From Corallococcus sp. CA053C (lineage in GTDB: Bacteria; Myxococcota; Myxococcia; Myxococcales; Myxococcaceae): DNA of 64,000 nt. The stretch is taken from positions 1 to 64,000 of the forward strand of contig NZ_RAWA01000007.1 of NCBI RefSeq assembly GCF_003611675.1. Direction: 5' to 3'. Each line of letters starts with the position of its first letter. Position 1 is the stretch's first letter. The notes below the pieces were generated by a model that ran no database searches, was not told where the DNA came from, and was given only the letters and a program-made list of their open reading frames with translations. The position numbers were made by a program, and so were the translations under genes. Positions 54,894-63,154 of this stretch are shown piece after piece.

Positions 54894-55379
54894 ATGCGAA
54901 CGCTTCCCACTGAGAATCCCCCCACTTCCGGGCACCTGTTCGGGCTCACCGACGGCGAGGCCGGTTACGCCCTGCTGCGCGTCACCCTGGGCCTCAACAT
55001 CCTGCTGCACGGCGTGACACGGCTGGTGAGCGGCCCCGGCGCCTTCGCCGACAGCCTGGTGAAGGCGTTCACGGGTTCGTTGATGCCTGCGGTGCTGGTG
55101 CGCCCCTTCGCGCTGGGCCTGCCCTTCGCGGAGACCCTGGTGGGGGCGCTGCTGCTGGTCGGGCTGCTGACGCGACAGGTGCTCGCCGCGGGGGGACTGC
55201 TGATGCTGGCCCTCGTCTTCGGCACGGCGCTCCGAGGCGAGTGGGAGACCCTGGGCGTGCAGATGCTCTACGTCGGCCTCTACTCCGCGCTGCTGGGCAC
55301 CGCGCGCTTCAACAAGCTGTCCTTGGATCGCCTGCGCCTGCCTGTCATTGCGACGACGACGTCGCGCCCGGCGCCGTGA
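54894..55379 (+). CDS. DoxX-family membrane protein
   Basis: 161 residues with GGAGGAG eight bases before the ATG. Four hydrophobic helices are visible: YALLRVTLGLNILLHGVTRL, PAVLVRPFALGLPFAETLVG, LLLVGLLTRQVLAAGGLLML and VQMLYVGLYSALLGTARFN. The family signature of an early Gly-Arg/Leu-rich helix followed by PFAETLVGALLLVGLLTR is clear. DoxX proteins are small redox-linked integral membrane proteins, some associated with quinone or thiosulfate metabolism. It is followed after 37 bp by the deacetylase gene and is divergent from the LysR gene. Confidence 0.87.
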   Translation: MRTLPTENPPTSGHLFGLTDGEAGYALLRVTLGLNILLHGVTRLVSGPGAFADSLVKAFTGSLMPAVLVRPFALGLPFAETLVGALLLVGLLTRQVLAAGGLLMLALVFGTALRGEWETLGVQMLYVGLYSALLGTARFNKLSLDRLRLPVIATTTSRPAP

Positions 55380-55416
55380 CCTCCACGAACCACCGCCTTC
55401 CTGTCTGGAGTCCTCC

Positions 55417-56382
55417 ATGAGCACCCGACGCCAATTCCTCTCACGCAGCGCCCTCGCCGGTGGCGCCCTCGCGATGTCACGCGCCGCGAGCGCCGCCGCA
55501 CCCGAAGCCCCCCCGAGCGACAGGAAGGCGCGGACCGCCTCCGCGAAGAAGGGCTTCTGGCCGGGAGGCGCCCGGCTGGCCATCTCCCTGTCCCTCCAAT
55601 TCGAGTCGGGCGCGCAGCCCGAGCGCGGCGCGAGCAGCCCGTTCCCACCCATCGACGCGAAGTACCCGGACCTGCCCGCCGCCACCTGGTACGAGTACGG
55701 CGTGAGGGAGGGCATCCCGCGCCTGCTGGAGATGCTCGGGCGGAGGGGCGTCCAGGTGACCTCGCACATGGTGGGGCAGGCGGTGGAGCGCCACCCGGCG
55801 CTGGCGAAGGAGATCGTCGAGCGCGGGCATGAGGCCGCCGCGCATGGACAGACATGGACGCCCCAGTTCTCCATGACGCCCGAGGAGGAGCGCGCCTCCT
55901 ACGAGGCCAACGTGCGCGTCATCCAGCGGGCCACGGGGCAGACGCCGGTGGGCTTCAATGCCTTCTGGATGCGAGGCACGCCCCGGACGCTGGAGCTGCT
56001 CCAGGACCTGGGCTTCCTGTATCACATTGACGACGTGAGCCGGGACGAGCCCTTCGTCGTGGACGTGCGGGGCAGGCCCTTCGCGGTGGTGCCCTACACG
56101 CTGGGCATGAACGACATCGTCAACTACGAGTCGCGCAACTACACCGCCGAGCAGTTCGCCAGCGAGCTGAAGAACGAGTTCGACGCGCTGTACGCCGAGG
56201 CGGGCGAGCGCCGCAGGATGATGTCCATCAGCATGCACGACCGCATCTCCGGCAGGCCGGGCCGCGTGAAGGTGCTGGAGGAGTTCATCCGGTATGCCCA
56301 GCGCCAGCCAGGGGTCTGGTTCGCGCGCAAGGACGCCCTGGCACGCTGGACGCTGGAGCAGGCCACGTCCCCCGCACCGTGA
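55417..56382 (+). CDS. Tat-exported polysaccharide deacetylase (NodB-like)
   Basis: 321 residues from the ATG at 55417 (GGAG six bases upstream). A Tat signal (STRRQFLSRSALAGGALAMS) starts the protein. The NodB-type core has LAISLSLQFESGAQPERGAS at the position of the first motif (the usual FDDG is changed to FESG), TSHMVGQAVERHPALAKEIV, RGHEAAAHGQTWTPQFSMTP (H-x3-H type motif 2) and MMSISMHDRISGRPGRVKVL near the end. The family removes N- or O-acetyl groups from polysaccharides or opens cyclic imides such as allantoin. It probably acts in the periplasm and is co-transcribed with the DoxX gene under the LysR regulator. Confidence 0.83.
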   Translation: MSTRRQFLSRSALAGGALAMSRAASAAAPEAPPSDRKARTASAKKGFWPGGARLAISLSLQFESGAQPERGASSPFPPIDAKYPDLPAATWYEYGVREGIPRLLEMLGRRGVQVTSHMVGQAVERHPALAKEIVERGHEAAAHGQTWTPQFSMTPEEERASYEANVRVIQRATGQTPVGFNAFWMRGTPRTLELLQDLGFLYHIDDVSRDEPFVVDVRGRPFAVVPYTLGMNDIVNYESRNYTAEQFASELKNEFDALYAEAGERRRMMSISMHDRISGRPGRVKVLEEFIRYAQRQPGVWFARKDALARWTLEQATSPAP

Positions 56383-56392
56383 CCCGCGAGGC

Positions 56393-56717
56393 TCACACTG
56401 CCTTCGCTGCGAGCTCCTTGGCCGTCTCGACGAAGGGACGGAGGGGCCCGGAGCGCATCCGGCAGCGTGTCGAGCAGGGCCGCGAGGACGCCTTCCAGTC
56501 CGCTCGGGGCTCCCCTGTCGCAGGCGGACCGGATCCGTGCGGCGTGGTCAGGCCGGGCCTCGGAGATCGCCTCCGCATACTCCCGCCACCGGGCCACGTC
56601 ATCCGGCTGCGTCCGGAGCCCGAGGAGCAGGGCCTCCTCGCGTGCCCCCACCCGGTCGGGCTCGACGGCTTCGAGCTCACGGGAGGCTTCGTCGTCGCCA
56701 CGGATGAACGCGGTCAT
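56393..56717 (-). CDS. Small hypothetical protein, apparently frameshifted
   Basis: From the ATG at 56717 one frame gives TAFIRGDDEASRELEAVEPD and RWREYAEAISEARPDHAARI, an acidic helical protein of the kind that carries the myxobacterial TIGR02996-like repeat-companion domain. At about 56436-56450, next to a G/C run, the frame changes into Arg/Ser-rich text and runs 240 bp into the deacetylase gene on the other strand. Dropping one base there switches to a frame ending PFVETAKELAAKAV with a stop at 56393, giving about 107 residues. A real frameshift or a sequencing error would both explain this. Confidence 0.5.
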
Positions 56718-56760
56718 GGGGCGAAGGTAGCAGGTGCGCCCTGCCGCCTGCTGTCAGGGC

Positions 56761-58059
56761 TCAGAGGCTCTCGTGGAGGGAGATCAGCAGGCCGTCGTGA
56801 TCACTCTCGCTGGAGTCGGAGACGTCCAGTGAGACCATTTCCGTGATGGGAGCGACGTCGTACCCCGTCACGATGTCGCCCAGGCACGTCAGGCCCTGCT
56901 TGAGTGCATCCAGGATGCCCTGGTGGCTCAGGTCATCCAGGTCGGTGTCCTCTCCGGCAAACTGCGTCCAGGTACCGAGCCGCCCCTCGAAGACGATGTT
57001 GTCGGCCCCGTCCACCCAGCGGGGCAGGGTCGAATCAGGGACGCGCATGACGTGTTCGGTGACCACCTTCCGGTCGAGTCCCCCCAGGTCTCCATGGAGG
57101 ACCGCACGAAGGAACTCCTCGACCGTGTTCTGCACCGGGGAGAGACCGCCGCGTTGCACCTGTTGATACGCCGGGCTGAAGCAGCTTGTCAGTGGCAGGT
57201 GCCCCTTCGTGGGCCGGAGCTGGGCGATGTCCTCGAGCGCCATGCCCTCCAGGACCTGTCGGTCCTTGCCGTTCAGGCAGCGTTCGCGGAGGTCCAGGAG
57301 GTCGAAGCGCGGCAGGAAGAGGAAGCGGTTCTTTCCCGCCCCCTTGTGATGTTCGAACGTCAGCCGGTGCAGGACCAGGAACAGATACGCCATCAGCCGG
57401 GTGTACTTGCGGCCGAGTTGCTTGCGCAGGAACAGGTCTTGGATGGCATTGACGACCTGCATCTCGACCTTGAAATGCATTTCCTCCAACAGTGCTTCGA
57501 AGGGGTGCCGGCCATTGACAAGACAGTCGCCCAGGTAGTCCAGGTTCGAGGAGAAGTTCACCTGGATGCAGTCGCTTGAGAGGACCTTGCCGGAGGAGTG
57601 GAGCGTGGCGGACCGGACTTCCGTCACCCGTTGATCCTCCGAAGGCCAGCAACAACAGAGGCAATCCCAGAAGGAGGCCTCCTGGGCACCCATGCGGGCG
57701 TCGACGTCCTTGGAAGTCCGCTTGGGGGAGAACTTGAGCGGTTCGGGCTGGGTCTGCCTCAAGAAGGACTCGATGGATTGCGGCCTCGTGCAGTGCGACA
57801 GGGCCCCGACGAGCGCCACAATCTGGTCGACCTGGACCTTCCACGCGGAGGCGGAGCCGTAGGGGTTGATGTCGACGTTGGAGACAAGCTCCAGTGTCGA
57901 CGAACCTCCCATCGTGCCTGTCTCGATGACCGCGTTCACGCCAGGTCGTACCTGGGTCTTGAACAGGGTCACGCCTTTGTACAATTCGTCGAAGACCCCT
58001 CCGGACCGGGTCCTCACATTGACGCTCAACTCGACTTCGAAGCCCAGGGACATGCCCAT
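56761..58059 (-). CDS. Unrecognised protein, faintly amidoligase-like
   Basis: 432 residues from the ATG at 58059 (AGGA nine bases upstream; ATGs at 58065 and 58053 are alternatives). There is no signal peptide or membrane helix. Visible features are an N-terminal strand GFEVELSV, ETGTMGGSSTLELVSNVDIN, a Cys cluster (WDCLCCCWPSED) at about residue 130, QVNFSSNLDYLGDCL, LPRFDLLDLRERCLNG and an acidic end (VSLDVSDSSESDHDG). The G-x-E-x-E start followed by an ELVS strand is how amidoligase/carboxylate-amine-ligase-fold proteins begin, but catalytic residues cannot be matched securely. Codon use is less GC-biased than in the neighbours, suggesting transfer. It is a single gene. Confidence 0.6.
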   Translation of the reverse strand: MGMSLGFEVELSVNVRTRSGGVFDELYKGVTLFKTQVRPGVNAVIETGTMGGSSTLELVSNVDINPYGSASAWKVQVDQIVALVGALSHCTRPQSIESFLRQTQPEPLKFSPKRTSKDVDARMGAQEASFWDCLCCCWPSEDQRVTEVRSATLHSSGKVLSSDCIQVNFSSNLDYLGDCLVNGRHPFEALLEEMHFKVEMQVVNAIQDLFLRKQLGRKYTRLMAYLFLVLHRLTFEHHKGAGKNRFLFLPRFDLLDLRERCLNGKDRQVLEGMALEDIAQLRPTKGHLPLTSCFSPAYQQVQRGGLSPVQNTVEEFLRAVLHGDLGGLDRKVVTEHVMRVPDSTLPRWVDGADNIVFEGRLGTWTQFAGEDTDLDDLSHQGILDALKQGLTCLGDIVTGYDVAPITEMVSLDVSDSSESDHDGLLISLHESL

Positions 58060-58138
58060 GAGCATAGTTCCTGGAGGCGACCGTCCCGGGGCTCGAATGC
58101 CTGGACCCACACACCAGCCACGGCGCCCCAGTCCTCAA

Positions 58139-58174
58139 ATATGCCTTGACGGGCATATGAACCAATGGGCATAT
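58139..58174 (+). promoter_or_regulatory. GGCATAT repeat operator upstream of the ArsR gene
   Basis: ATATGCC (58139-58145), six bases, GGCATAT (58152-58158) form an inverted repeat, and a further GGCATAT lies at 58168-58174, 16 bp on. The array ends seven bases before the ArsR start codon. This position is typical of an autorepressing ArsR operator overlapping the promoter or ribosome-binding region. Confidence 0.7.
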
Positions 58175-58181
58175 AGCCATC

Positions 58182-58514
58182 ATGGAATCATCGTTCGCGA
58201 TCATCGCGGAGCCGAACCGCCGGACCATCCTCAGTCTGTTGGCGTCGTCGGAGTGCTCCGTCGGAGAGATCGAGCACCAGCTGCGGATGTCCCAGACCTC
58301 CGTGTCCAAGCACCTCCGCGTGCTGCGCGACGCCGGCTTCGTGGAGGTGCGCGTCGAAGCCCAGCGGCGCGTCTACCGGCTCCGGCCCGAGCCGCTCATG
58401 GAGGTGGACGCCTGGCTGACGCCCTTCCGGCGCTTCTGGACGGCCCACGTCGACGCGCTCGAACGCCATCTCAATCAGATGGACCTGCCCCCCAACAAAG
58501 GAAAGAAGCGATGA
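58182..58514 (+). CDS. ArsR-family transcriptional repressor
   Basis: 110 residues, winged HTH: IIAEPNRRTILSLLASSECS, VGEIEHQLRMSQTSVSKHLR, VLRDAGFVEVRVEAQRRVYR and LRPEPLMEVDAWLTPFRRFW. No metal-binding Cys pair is present, so it belongs to the ArsR subgroup found with SRPBCC (AHSA1) genes rather than to the metal sensors. Its stop overlaps the start of the SRPBCC gene (ATGA), giving translational coupling. The GGCATAT array just upstream is its likely operator. Confidence 0.93.
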   Translation: MESSFAIIAEPNRRTILSLLASSECSVGEIEHQLRMSQTSVSKHLRVLRDAGFVEVRVEAQRRVYRLRPEPLMEVDAWLTPFRRFWTAHVDALERHLNQMDLPPNKGKKR

Positions 58515-59077
58515 GCCACCGTGCGAAGTACACGCCCGGCCCCGCGGCCGGAGCCAGGATCCAGAAGGAGGCAGAGAAGTGGACGCTCGTGCTCGTCCGC
58601 GACCTGCCCCATCCGCCCGCGAAGGTCTGGAAGGCGCTGACGGAACCCGAGCATCTGCGCGAGTGGGCTCCGTTCGACGCGGACCGCAGCCTCGGTGCCG
58701 TGGGCACCGCGAAGCTCTCCACCGTGGGAACACCGACGCCGCTCGTCTCCGAGACCCAGGTGAAGCGGGCGGACGCGCAGAAGGCGCTCGAATATCGCTG
58801 GGGTGGGAACGACATGCGCTGGGAGCTGGAGCCGCTGGGAGGCAGCGGCACCCGGCTCACGCTCTGGCACAACATCGCCCGTGGCTACATCGCGATGGGC
58901 GCCGCGGGCTGGCACATCTGCTTCGATGTGTTGGATCAGCTCCTCGCCGGTCAGCCCATCGGACGCATCGTCGGCCCCGAGGCCATGAAGTTCGATGGCT
59001 GGCAGCGATTGAACGCCGAGTACGCCCAGCAGTTCGGCGTTGAGACCCACGGTTTGACCTCTGGCCCCAGGACCTGA
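58511..59077 (+). CDS. SRPBCC (AHSA1-like) ligand-binding protein
   Basis: 188 residues. The fold signature is clear: WTLVLVRDLPHPPAKVWKAL, TEPEHLREWAPFDADRSLGA, YRWGGNDMRWELEPLGGSGT, RLTLWHNIARGYIAMGAAGW and HICFDVLDQLLAGQPIGRIV. The family binds hydrophobic ligands in a helix-grip cavity. Paired with ArsR-type repressors such proteins are thought to respond to small molecules or act in their conversion. It is the second gene of an operon and overlaps the ArsR gene by four bases. Confidence 0.9.
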   Translation: MSHRAKYTPGPAAGARIQKEAEKWTLVLVRDLPHPPAKVWKALTEPEHLREWAPFDADRSLGAVGTAKLSTVGTPTPLVSETQVKRADAQKALEYRWGGNDMRWELEPLGGSGTRLTLWHNIARGYIAMGAAGWHICFDVLDQLLAGQPIGRIVGPEAMKFDGWQRLNAEYAQQFGVETHGLTSGPRT

Positions 59078-59079
59078 AC

Positions 59080-59520
59080 ATGCCCCGCTCCAAAGGAATC
59101 GTCATCGGCTTCTGGATCGTCACCGCGCTCTTCTGCCTGCAGATGGGCTTCACCGCCTACGCGCAGCTGAGCCTGCCGCAGGTGGCGGAGGCGTTCACCC
59201 ACCTCGGCTTCCCCGCATACTTCCGGGTGGAGCTCTCGTGGGCCAAGTTCCTCGGCATTGTGCTGCTGCTCGCGCCGGTGCCTGCGCGGCTCAAGGAGTG
59301 GGCCTACGCCGGCTTCGCCATCACCCTCGTCTCCGCGCTCATCGCCCACGTCGCGGTGGGCGATGGCCCGGAGGCGTGGGGTTGGGCGGTGATGACGGGC
59401 GTGCTCTGGGGGCTCTCGTACTTCTTCTGGCGCCGTCTTCAGGCGACGGCCCGGCCGCTCGAGGCCGCCCATGAACGCCAGGCCGTGAGGACACAGGCCG
59501 GATCCGCGGCGCTCGGCTGA
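59080..59520 (+). CDS. DoxX-like membrane protein
   Basis: 146 residues starting two bases after the SRPBCC stop. Four helices are visible: IVIGFWIVTALFCLQMGFTA, FLGIVLLLAPVPARLKEWAY, AGFAITLVSALIAHVAVGDG and WGWAVMTGVLWGLSYFFWRR. LPQVAEAFTHLGFPAYFRVE and KEWAYAGFAI are typical of the DoxX-like (DUF4267/DoxX_2) subgroup that follows ArsR-SRPBCC pairs in many bacteria. It is the third gene of this operon. Confidence 0.85.
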   Translation: MPRSKGIVIGFWIVTALFCLQMGFTAYAQLSLPQVAEAFTHLGFPAYFRVELSWAKFLGIVLLLAPVPARLKEWAYAGFAITLVSALIAHVAVGDGPEAWGWAVMTGVLWGLSYFFWRRLQATARPLEAAHERQAVRTQAGSAALG

Positions 59521-59542
59521 AGGGACCGGCCCGCAGCTTCCG

Positions 59543-60265
59543 TCACCCGGCGTTCGCGATGCGTTCGAGCAGCTCGCTCAACAGCAGGCGTTCGCCTTTC
59601 GTGAGCACACGGGTCCGGTCCAGGGAGGCACGCAGCGCCGCGGCCACCGCGCGGACCTCCGCGTTCGCCGGTGTCGCCGCCTCGCCCGTGATGGCGGCCA
59701 CGACCGCCTCGCGCGCGGCATCTGAGAGCCCGAGGTCGCGTTGTCCTTCGGGCTGGCGCAGGAGCGTGAGCACGGCGCCGGTGCCCATCGACACCACGAG
59801 GCCGAAGGCCCGCTCCTCACTGACCCGCAGCCGGCCCGCGAGCGCGATGTTCCGGATGCGCCGCCGCAGCACATCCTCCCCATCCCCGGTGGCAGAAGGC
59901 TGCAAGGCGAGCTGCGGATCGCTGCTCATGATCGCGAACAGCCCGGGATGGCTGAGGCCGAACGCGACGTGCATGTCCCAGCCATCGCGAAAGTCCTGGA
60001 GCGGGTCGGGGTGCGGCTTGCGCGCGGACTTCTTCGACACGTAGCGCGTCAGCACGTGCTCGATGACGGCGGCGAGCAGGCCGCGCTTGTCGCCGAAGAG
60101 CCGGTAGAGGGTCGGCGCCTGCACACCCGCTGCGGCGGCCACGGCACGCGTGGTCGCGGCATCGGGGCCTCCGGAGGAGATGAGCTCCGCGGCGGCCTCG
60201 AGGATGCGCTCGCGCACATCCGGGCCCTCGGCGTCATCCCCAGCGAACTTCTCGCGGTCCTTCAT
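59543..60265 (-). CDS. TetR-family transcriptional regulator
   Basis: 240 residues. The HTH is at about 17-63 (VRERILEAAAELISSGGPDA, ATTRAVAAAAGVQAPTLYRL, FGDKRGLLAAVIEHVLTRYV) and a TetR C-terminal ligand domain follows. It is divergent from the NmrA-like reductase gene, with 128 bp between starts, and that gap contains a GATAACG/CGTTATC dyad. This arrangement is standard for a repressor controlling its neighbour. It is convergent with the DoxX-like gene, with 22 bp between the stops. Confidence 0.92.
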   Translation of the reverse strand: MKDREKFAGDDAEGPDVRERILEAAAELISSGGPDAATTRAVAAAAGVQAPTLYRLFGDKRGLLAAVIEHVLTRYVSKKSARKPHPDPLQDFRDGWDMHVAFGLSHPGLFAIMSSDPQLALQPSATGDGEDVLRRRIRNIALAGRLRVSEERAFGLVVSMGTGAVLTLLRQPEGQRDLGLSDAAREAVVAAITGEAATPANAEVRAVAAALRASLDRTRVLTKGERLLLSELLERIANAG

Positions 60266-60313
60266 GGGGCTTCAGATAGCACGGGGCCACCGGAACGCCG
60301 ATAACATCCACTT

Positions 60314-60343
60314 GATAACGGCGTTAACGGTCGCTACGTTATC
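60314..60343. promoter_or_regulatory. GATAACG...CGTTATC dyad, candidate TetR operator
   Basis: GATAACG (60314-60320), 16 bases, CGTTATC (60337-60343) are perfect 7-bp arms, with an additional CGTTAACG palindrome inside (60322-60329). It lies in the 128-bp gap between the divergent TetR and reductase genes, the right place for shared control. Confidence 0.65.
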
Positions 60344-60393
60344 GATGGAATCGGAAATTTGTTTCCGACGATAATCCCAGGAGCGTTCGTCCA

Positions 60394-61266
60394 ATGATCG
60401 TCGTGACCGGAGCCACAGGGCAGCTCGGCCGTCTCATCGTGGAGCAGCTCGTCACCCGCGTCCCGGTGGACCGGGTCGCCGTCAGTGTCCGGGACGTGGA
60501 GAAGGCCCAGGAGCTGGCGGCGCGCGGCGTCCGGGTGCGCAGGGGCGACTTCACGGATCCGAAGAGCCTCGAGCACGCCTTCGAGGGCGCGTCCCAGGTG
60601 CTGATCATCTCGTCGAACGCGGGTGCGTATGGCGGCGATCCCCTCGCCCAACATCGCTCCGCCATCGACGCCGCACGGGCTGCTGGCGCGCGGCGCATCG
60701 TCTACACGAGTCACATGGCGGCAAGCCGTACGTCGGCGTTTCCCCCGATGCGCGACCATGCGGCGACAGAGCAGCTGCTGGCCGAGTCCGGTCTGGCGTG
60801 GACCGCGCTCCGCAACGGCTTCTACGCCGCGAGCGCGATGTTCCTGCTGGGGAAGGACCTGCAAAAGGGAGTCTTCGAAGCGCCCGCGGACGGCAAGGTC
60901 TCCTGGACCACCCACGCGGACCTCGCGGAGGCGGCAGCGGTGATCCTGGAGAACGAGGGTCGGTACGACGGGCCGACGCCGCCGCTCACGGCAGCGCAGG
61001 CGCTCGACTTCGGAGCGCTGTGCGACCTCGCTTCGAGCGTCCTGGGACGTCCCATCCGTCGAAGCACCGTGGCGGAAGACGAGCTGCGCGCGAAGCTCGC
61101 GGCCTCCGGCATGCCCGCGCCTGGGGTCGCCATCTCGCTCGGCCTCTACCGCGCGAGCCGCGACGGAGAGTTCGCGGCCACCGATCCCACGCTGGAGAAG
61201 TTGCTCGGGCGCGCGCCGACGAGCATGCGCGAGGTGATGGCCGCAACACTGGGCCGAACAGCCTGA
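60394..61266 (+). CDS. NmrA-like NAD(P)-dependent oxidoreductase (QOR2-type atypical SDR)
   Basis: 290 residues with AGGAG ten bases before the ATG. The N-terminal Rossmann motif is VTGATGQLGRLI (GxxGxxG). It continues with VRRGDFTDPKSLEHAFEGAS, VLIISSNAGAYGGDPLAQHR, AGARRIVYTSHMAAS and LRNGFYAASAMFLLGKDLQK, as in E. coli QOR2 (YtfG). The active-site Tyr/Lys pair of classical SDRs is absent, as expected for this subgroup. The likely activity is NADPH-dependent quinone reduction or redox sensing. It is induced through the divergent TetR regulator (inference). Confidence 0.88.
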   Translation: MIVVTGATGQLGRLIVEQLVTRVPVDRVAVSVRDVEKAQELAARGVRVRRGDFTDPKSLEHAFEGASQVLIISSNAGAYGGDPLAQHRSAIDAARAAGARRIVYTSHMAASRTSAFPPMRDHAATEQLLAESGLAWTALRNGFYAASAMFLLGKDLQKGVFEAPADGKVSWTTHADLAEAAAVILENEGRYDGPTPPLTAAQALDFGALCDLASSVLGRPIRRSTVAEDELRAKLAASGMPAPGVAISLGLYRASRDGEFAATDPTLEKLLGRAPTSMREVMAATLGRTA

Positions 61267-61301
61267 AGTGCTCCGGCCAGAAGCGCATTACCGTGAAACT
61301 T

Positions 61302-61335
61302 CTGCCACCTGGCTGCAAATGACTCCGGGTGGCAG
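61302..61335 (+). terminator. Hairpin after the NmrA-like gene
   Basis: CTGCCACCTGG (61302-61312) pairs with CCGGGTGGCAG (61325-61335) with one mismatch, loop of 12 bases, 35 bp after the reductase stop. There is no T run. The rest of the 174-bp gap to the next start shows only a short GGTGCC/GGCACC dyad at 61381-61394. Confidence 0.55.
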
Positions 61336-61440
61336 CATCCGGGGTGTCTGCCATTCAGCACCCACACGCCCTTCCGGGCCGGTGCCCAGGCACCGCTCGA
61401 CACCCCAACGTCCGTCGGTTTGAGGATGGAGGGAGTGGAC

Positions 61441-62916
61441 ATGCGCGTGAAGGCCTGGTGTGCCCTGTTCGGTGTGGGGTTGGTGGGATGTGGCGGCGTG
61501 GAGCCCGAGTTGCTGGAGGGGGCGCCGGAGGACACGACGGTGCACGCCCAGGCGTGCGCGCCCGGGAAGGCCTTCAAGGTGAAGGATGTGCTTCCGCCAG
61601 GGACCGACCTTCCGCCCTGGAAGCCGTCGCCTTTCGGGCTGACGAACGTGCAGGGCACGCTCTACTTCGCGGTGGATCTCTTCCCGAACCACTCCCTCCT
61701 GTGGAAGAGCGATGGCACGACGGCCGGCACCGTCCCCGTGAAGGACTTCCCCGCGTATGGCACCAGCGGCTACCGGGACCTGGGCGAACTCACCGCCGTG
61801 GGCCACCGGCTCTTCTTCAGCATCAATGATCCGACGGTCGGCCGGGAGCTGTGGGTCTCCGACGGCACGGGCGCGGGCACGCGGCTCGTCGCGGACCTCA
61901 CACCGGGGGCCGCGAGCACGTCCTTGTCGGAGCTGGCGTCGGTGGGAGGCACGCTGAGCTTCTTCCGCCGCGAGCCGGCGACGAACGGGCTCTTGTTGTG
62001 GAAGTCGGACGGCACCGCCGCGGGGACGGTCCAGGTGCTGGACCTGGAGACCCAGGCATCCCTCGCGTCGAGCGTCGTGCTGTCGAGCGGCCTGCGGGTG
62101 TTCATCCTCCAGGACGCGGTGTCTGGCGGCACGCGAGTCTGGCGGAGCGATGGCACGGCGGCGGGCACCTACGCCTTCATTTCGCTGGATGCGGGCGAGC
62201 CCCAGGTGCGGGACGTGCGCTCGCAGGGCGCCTTCGCGGTGTTCGCGCTGGTGGAGGGCGGCAACACGGAGATCTGGAAGACGGACGGCACGGCGACGGG
62301 CACGGTGCGGCTGGAGACCTTCGGCCACGACGCGCGGTTGCTCGGGGTGCTCGGCTCCCACGTCTACGTGTCGTATCCCACGACGGATGACCGGCTGAAG
62401 GTGGCGCGCGTGTCACTGGCGGGCGGCGGCAAGGCGACCGTGACGACGCTCGCCAATCCCTTCGCGGGCCAGGAGGGTGCCCAGCCGTACCTCCAGGACG
62501 CGAAGACGGCGGGCAACAAGCTCTACCTGTCGGTGGCCATCGGCTCGCCGGGGCCCGCGCCGCGCCGGGTGGACCTCTGGGGGACGGACGGCACGGCGGC
62601 GGGCACGGTGCGACTCAGCGAGGGCCTGAGCACCTCCGATGAGCGGTGGTCCACGCTCTTCGACTCCGGCTCGGGCACGCTCATCTTCGGCTCCGCGGGC
62701 GACAGCGCTGGCGAGGAGCCGTGGGTGACGAATGGGACGCCCGCCGGAACGGGCCGCATCGCGGACCTCCAGCCGATGGGGAGCTCGAACCCGACCTCGT
62801 TCCTGAGGATTGGGACCCGCATCTTCTTCGTCGCCAACGGCGGGCCCCCGGGCAACGCCCTGTGGTCCCTGCCCGCCAACGTCACCTGCCCCGCCCTGAG
62901 CGCCGAGGCCCGGTAG
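61441..62916 (+). CDS. ELWxxDGTxxGT-repeat lipoprotein
   Basis: 491 residues from the ATG at 61441 (GGAGGGAG upstream; in-frame TTG 61420 and ATG 61426 are less likely). The lipobox GLVGC lies near residue 10. Seven or more hyperconserved repeats follow: LLWKSDGTTAGT, ELWVSDGTGAGT, LLWKSDGTAAGT, VWRSDGTAAGT, IWKTDGTATGT, LWGTDGTAAGT and PWVTNGTPAGT. They are spaced about 50-65 residues apart and each ends a propeller-like blade. This repeat is abundant in myxobacteria and the proteins are probably surface-exposed beta-propellers. Ligand unknown. It is a single-gene unit. Confidence 0.88.
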   Translation: MRVKAWCALFGVGLVGCGGVEPELLEGAPEDTTVHAQACAPGKAFKVKDVLPPGTDLPPWKPSPFGLTNVQGTLYFAVDLFPNHSLLWKSDGTTAGTVPVKDFPAYGTSGYRDLGELTAVGHRLFFSINDPTVGRELWVSDGTGAGTRLVADLTPGAASTSLSELASVGGTLSFFRREPATNGLLLWKSDGTAAGTVQVLDLETQASLASSVVLSSGLRVFILQDAVSGGTRVWRSDGTAAGTYAFISLDAGEPQVRDVRSQGAFAVFALVEGGNTEIWKTDGTATGTVRLETFGHDARLLGVLGSHVYVSYPTTDDRLKVARVSLAGGGKATVTTLANPFAGQEGAQPYLQDAKTAGNKLYLSVAIGSPGPAPRRVDLWGTDGTAAGTVRLSEGLSTSDERWSTLFDSGSGTLIFGSAGDSAGEEPWVTNGTPAGTGRIADLQPMGSSNPTSFLRIGTRIFFVANGGPPGNALWSLPANVTCPALSAEAR

Positions 62917-63154
62917 CTGCACCACCGTTCCCCGGGGCCCACCGCGGGCTCCGGGCGCAACGGCAGCGGCTCGTCAATCCCAGACATCCCGCGCCCGGTC
63001 AAGTTGACGGCGCCCTGCGACATCTTTGTCGACATCCTCCAGGCCGCGGCGGGCTTGTGCCGCTTTGACGGCTCCGCCTTGCAGGGCTACCGTCCAGGCC
63101 GCAGCCCTTGCGGTGGTGTTCTGAAACATTGTCAAACGCATTCAGGAGGTTGTC

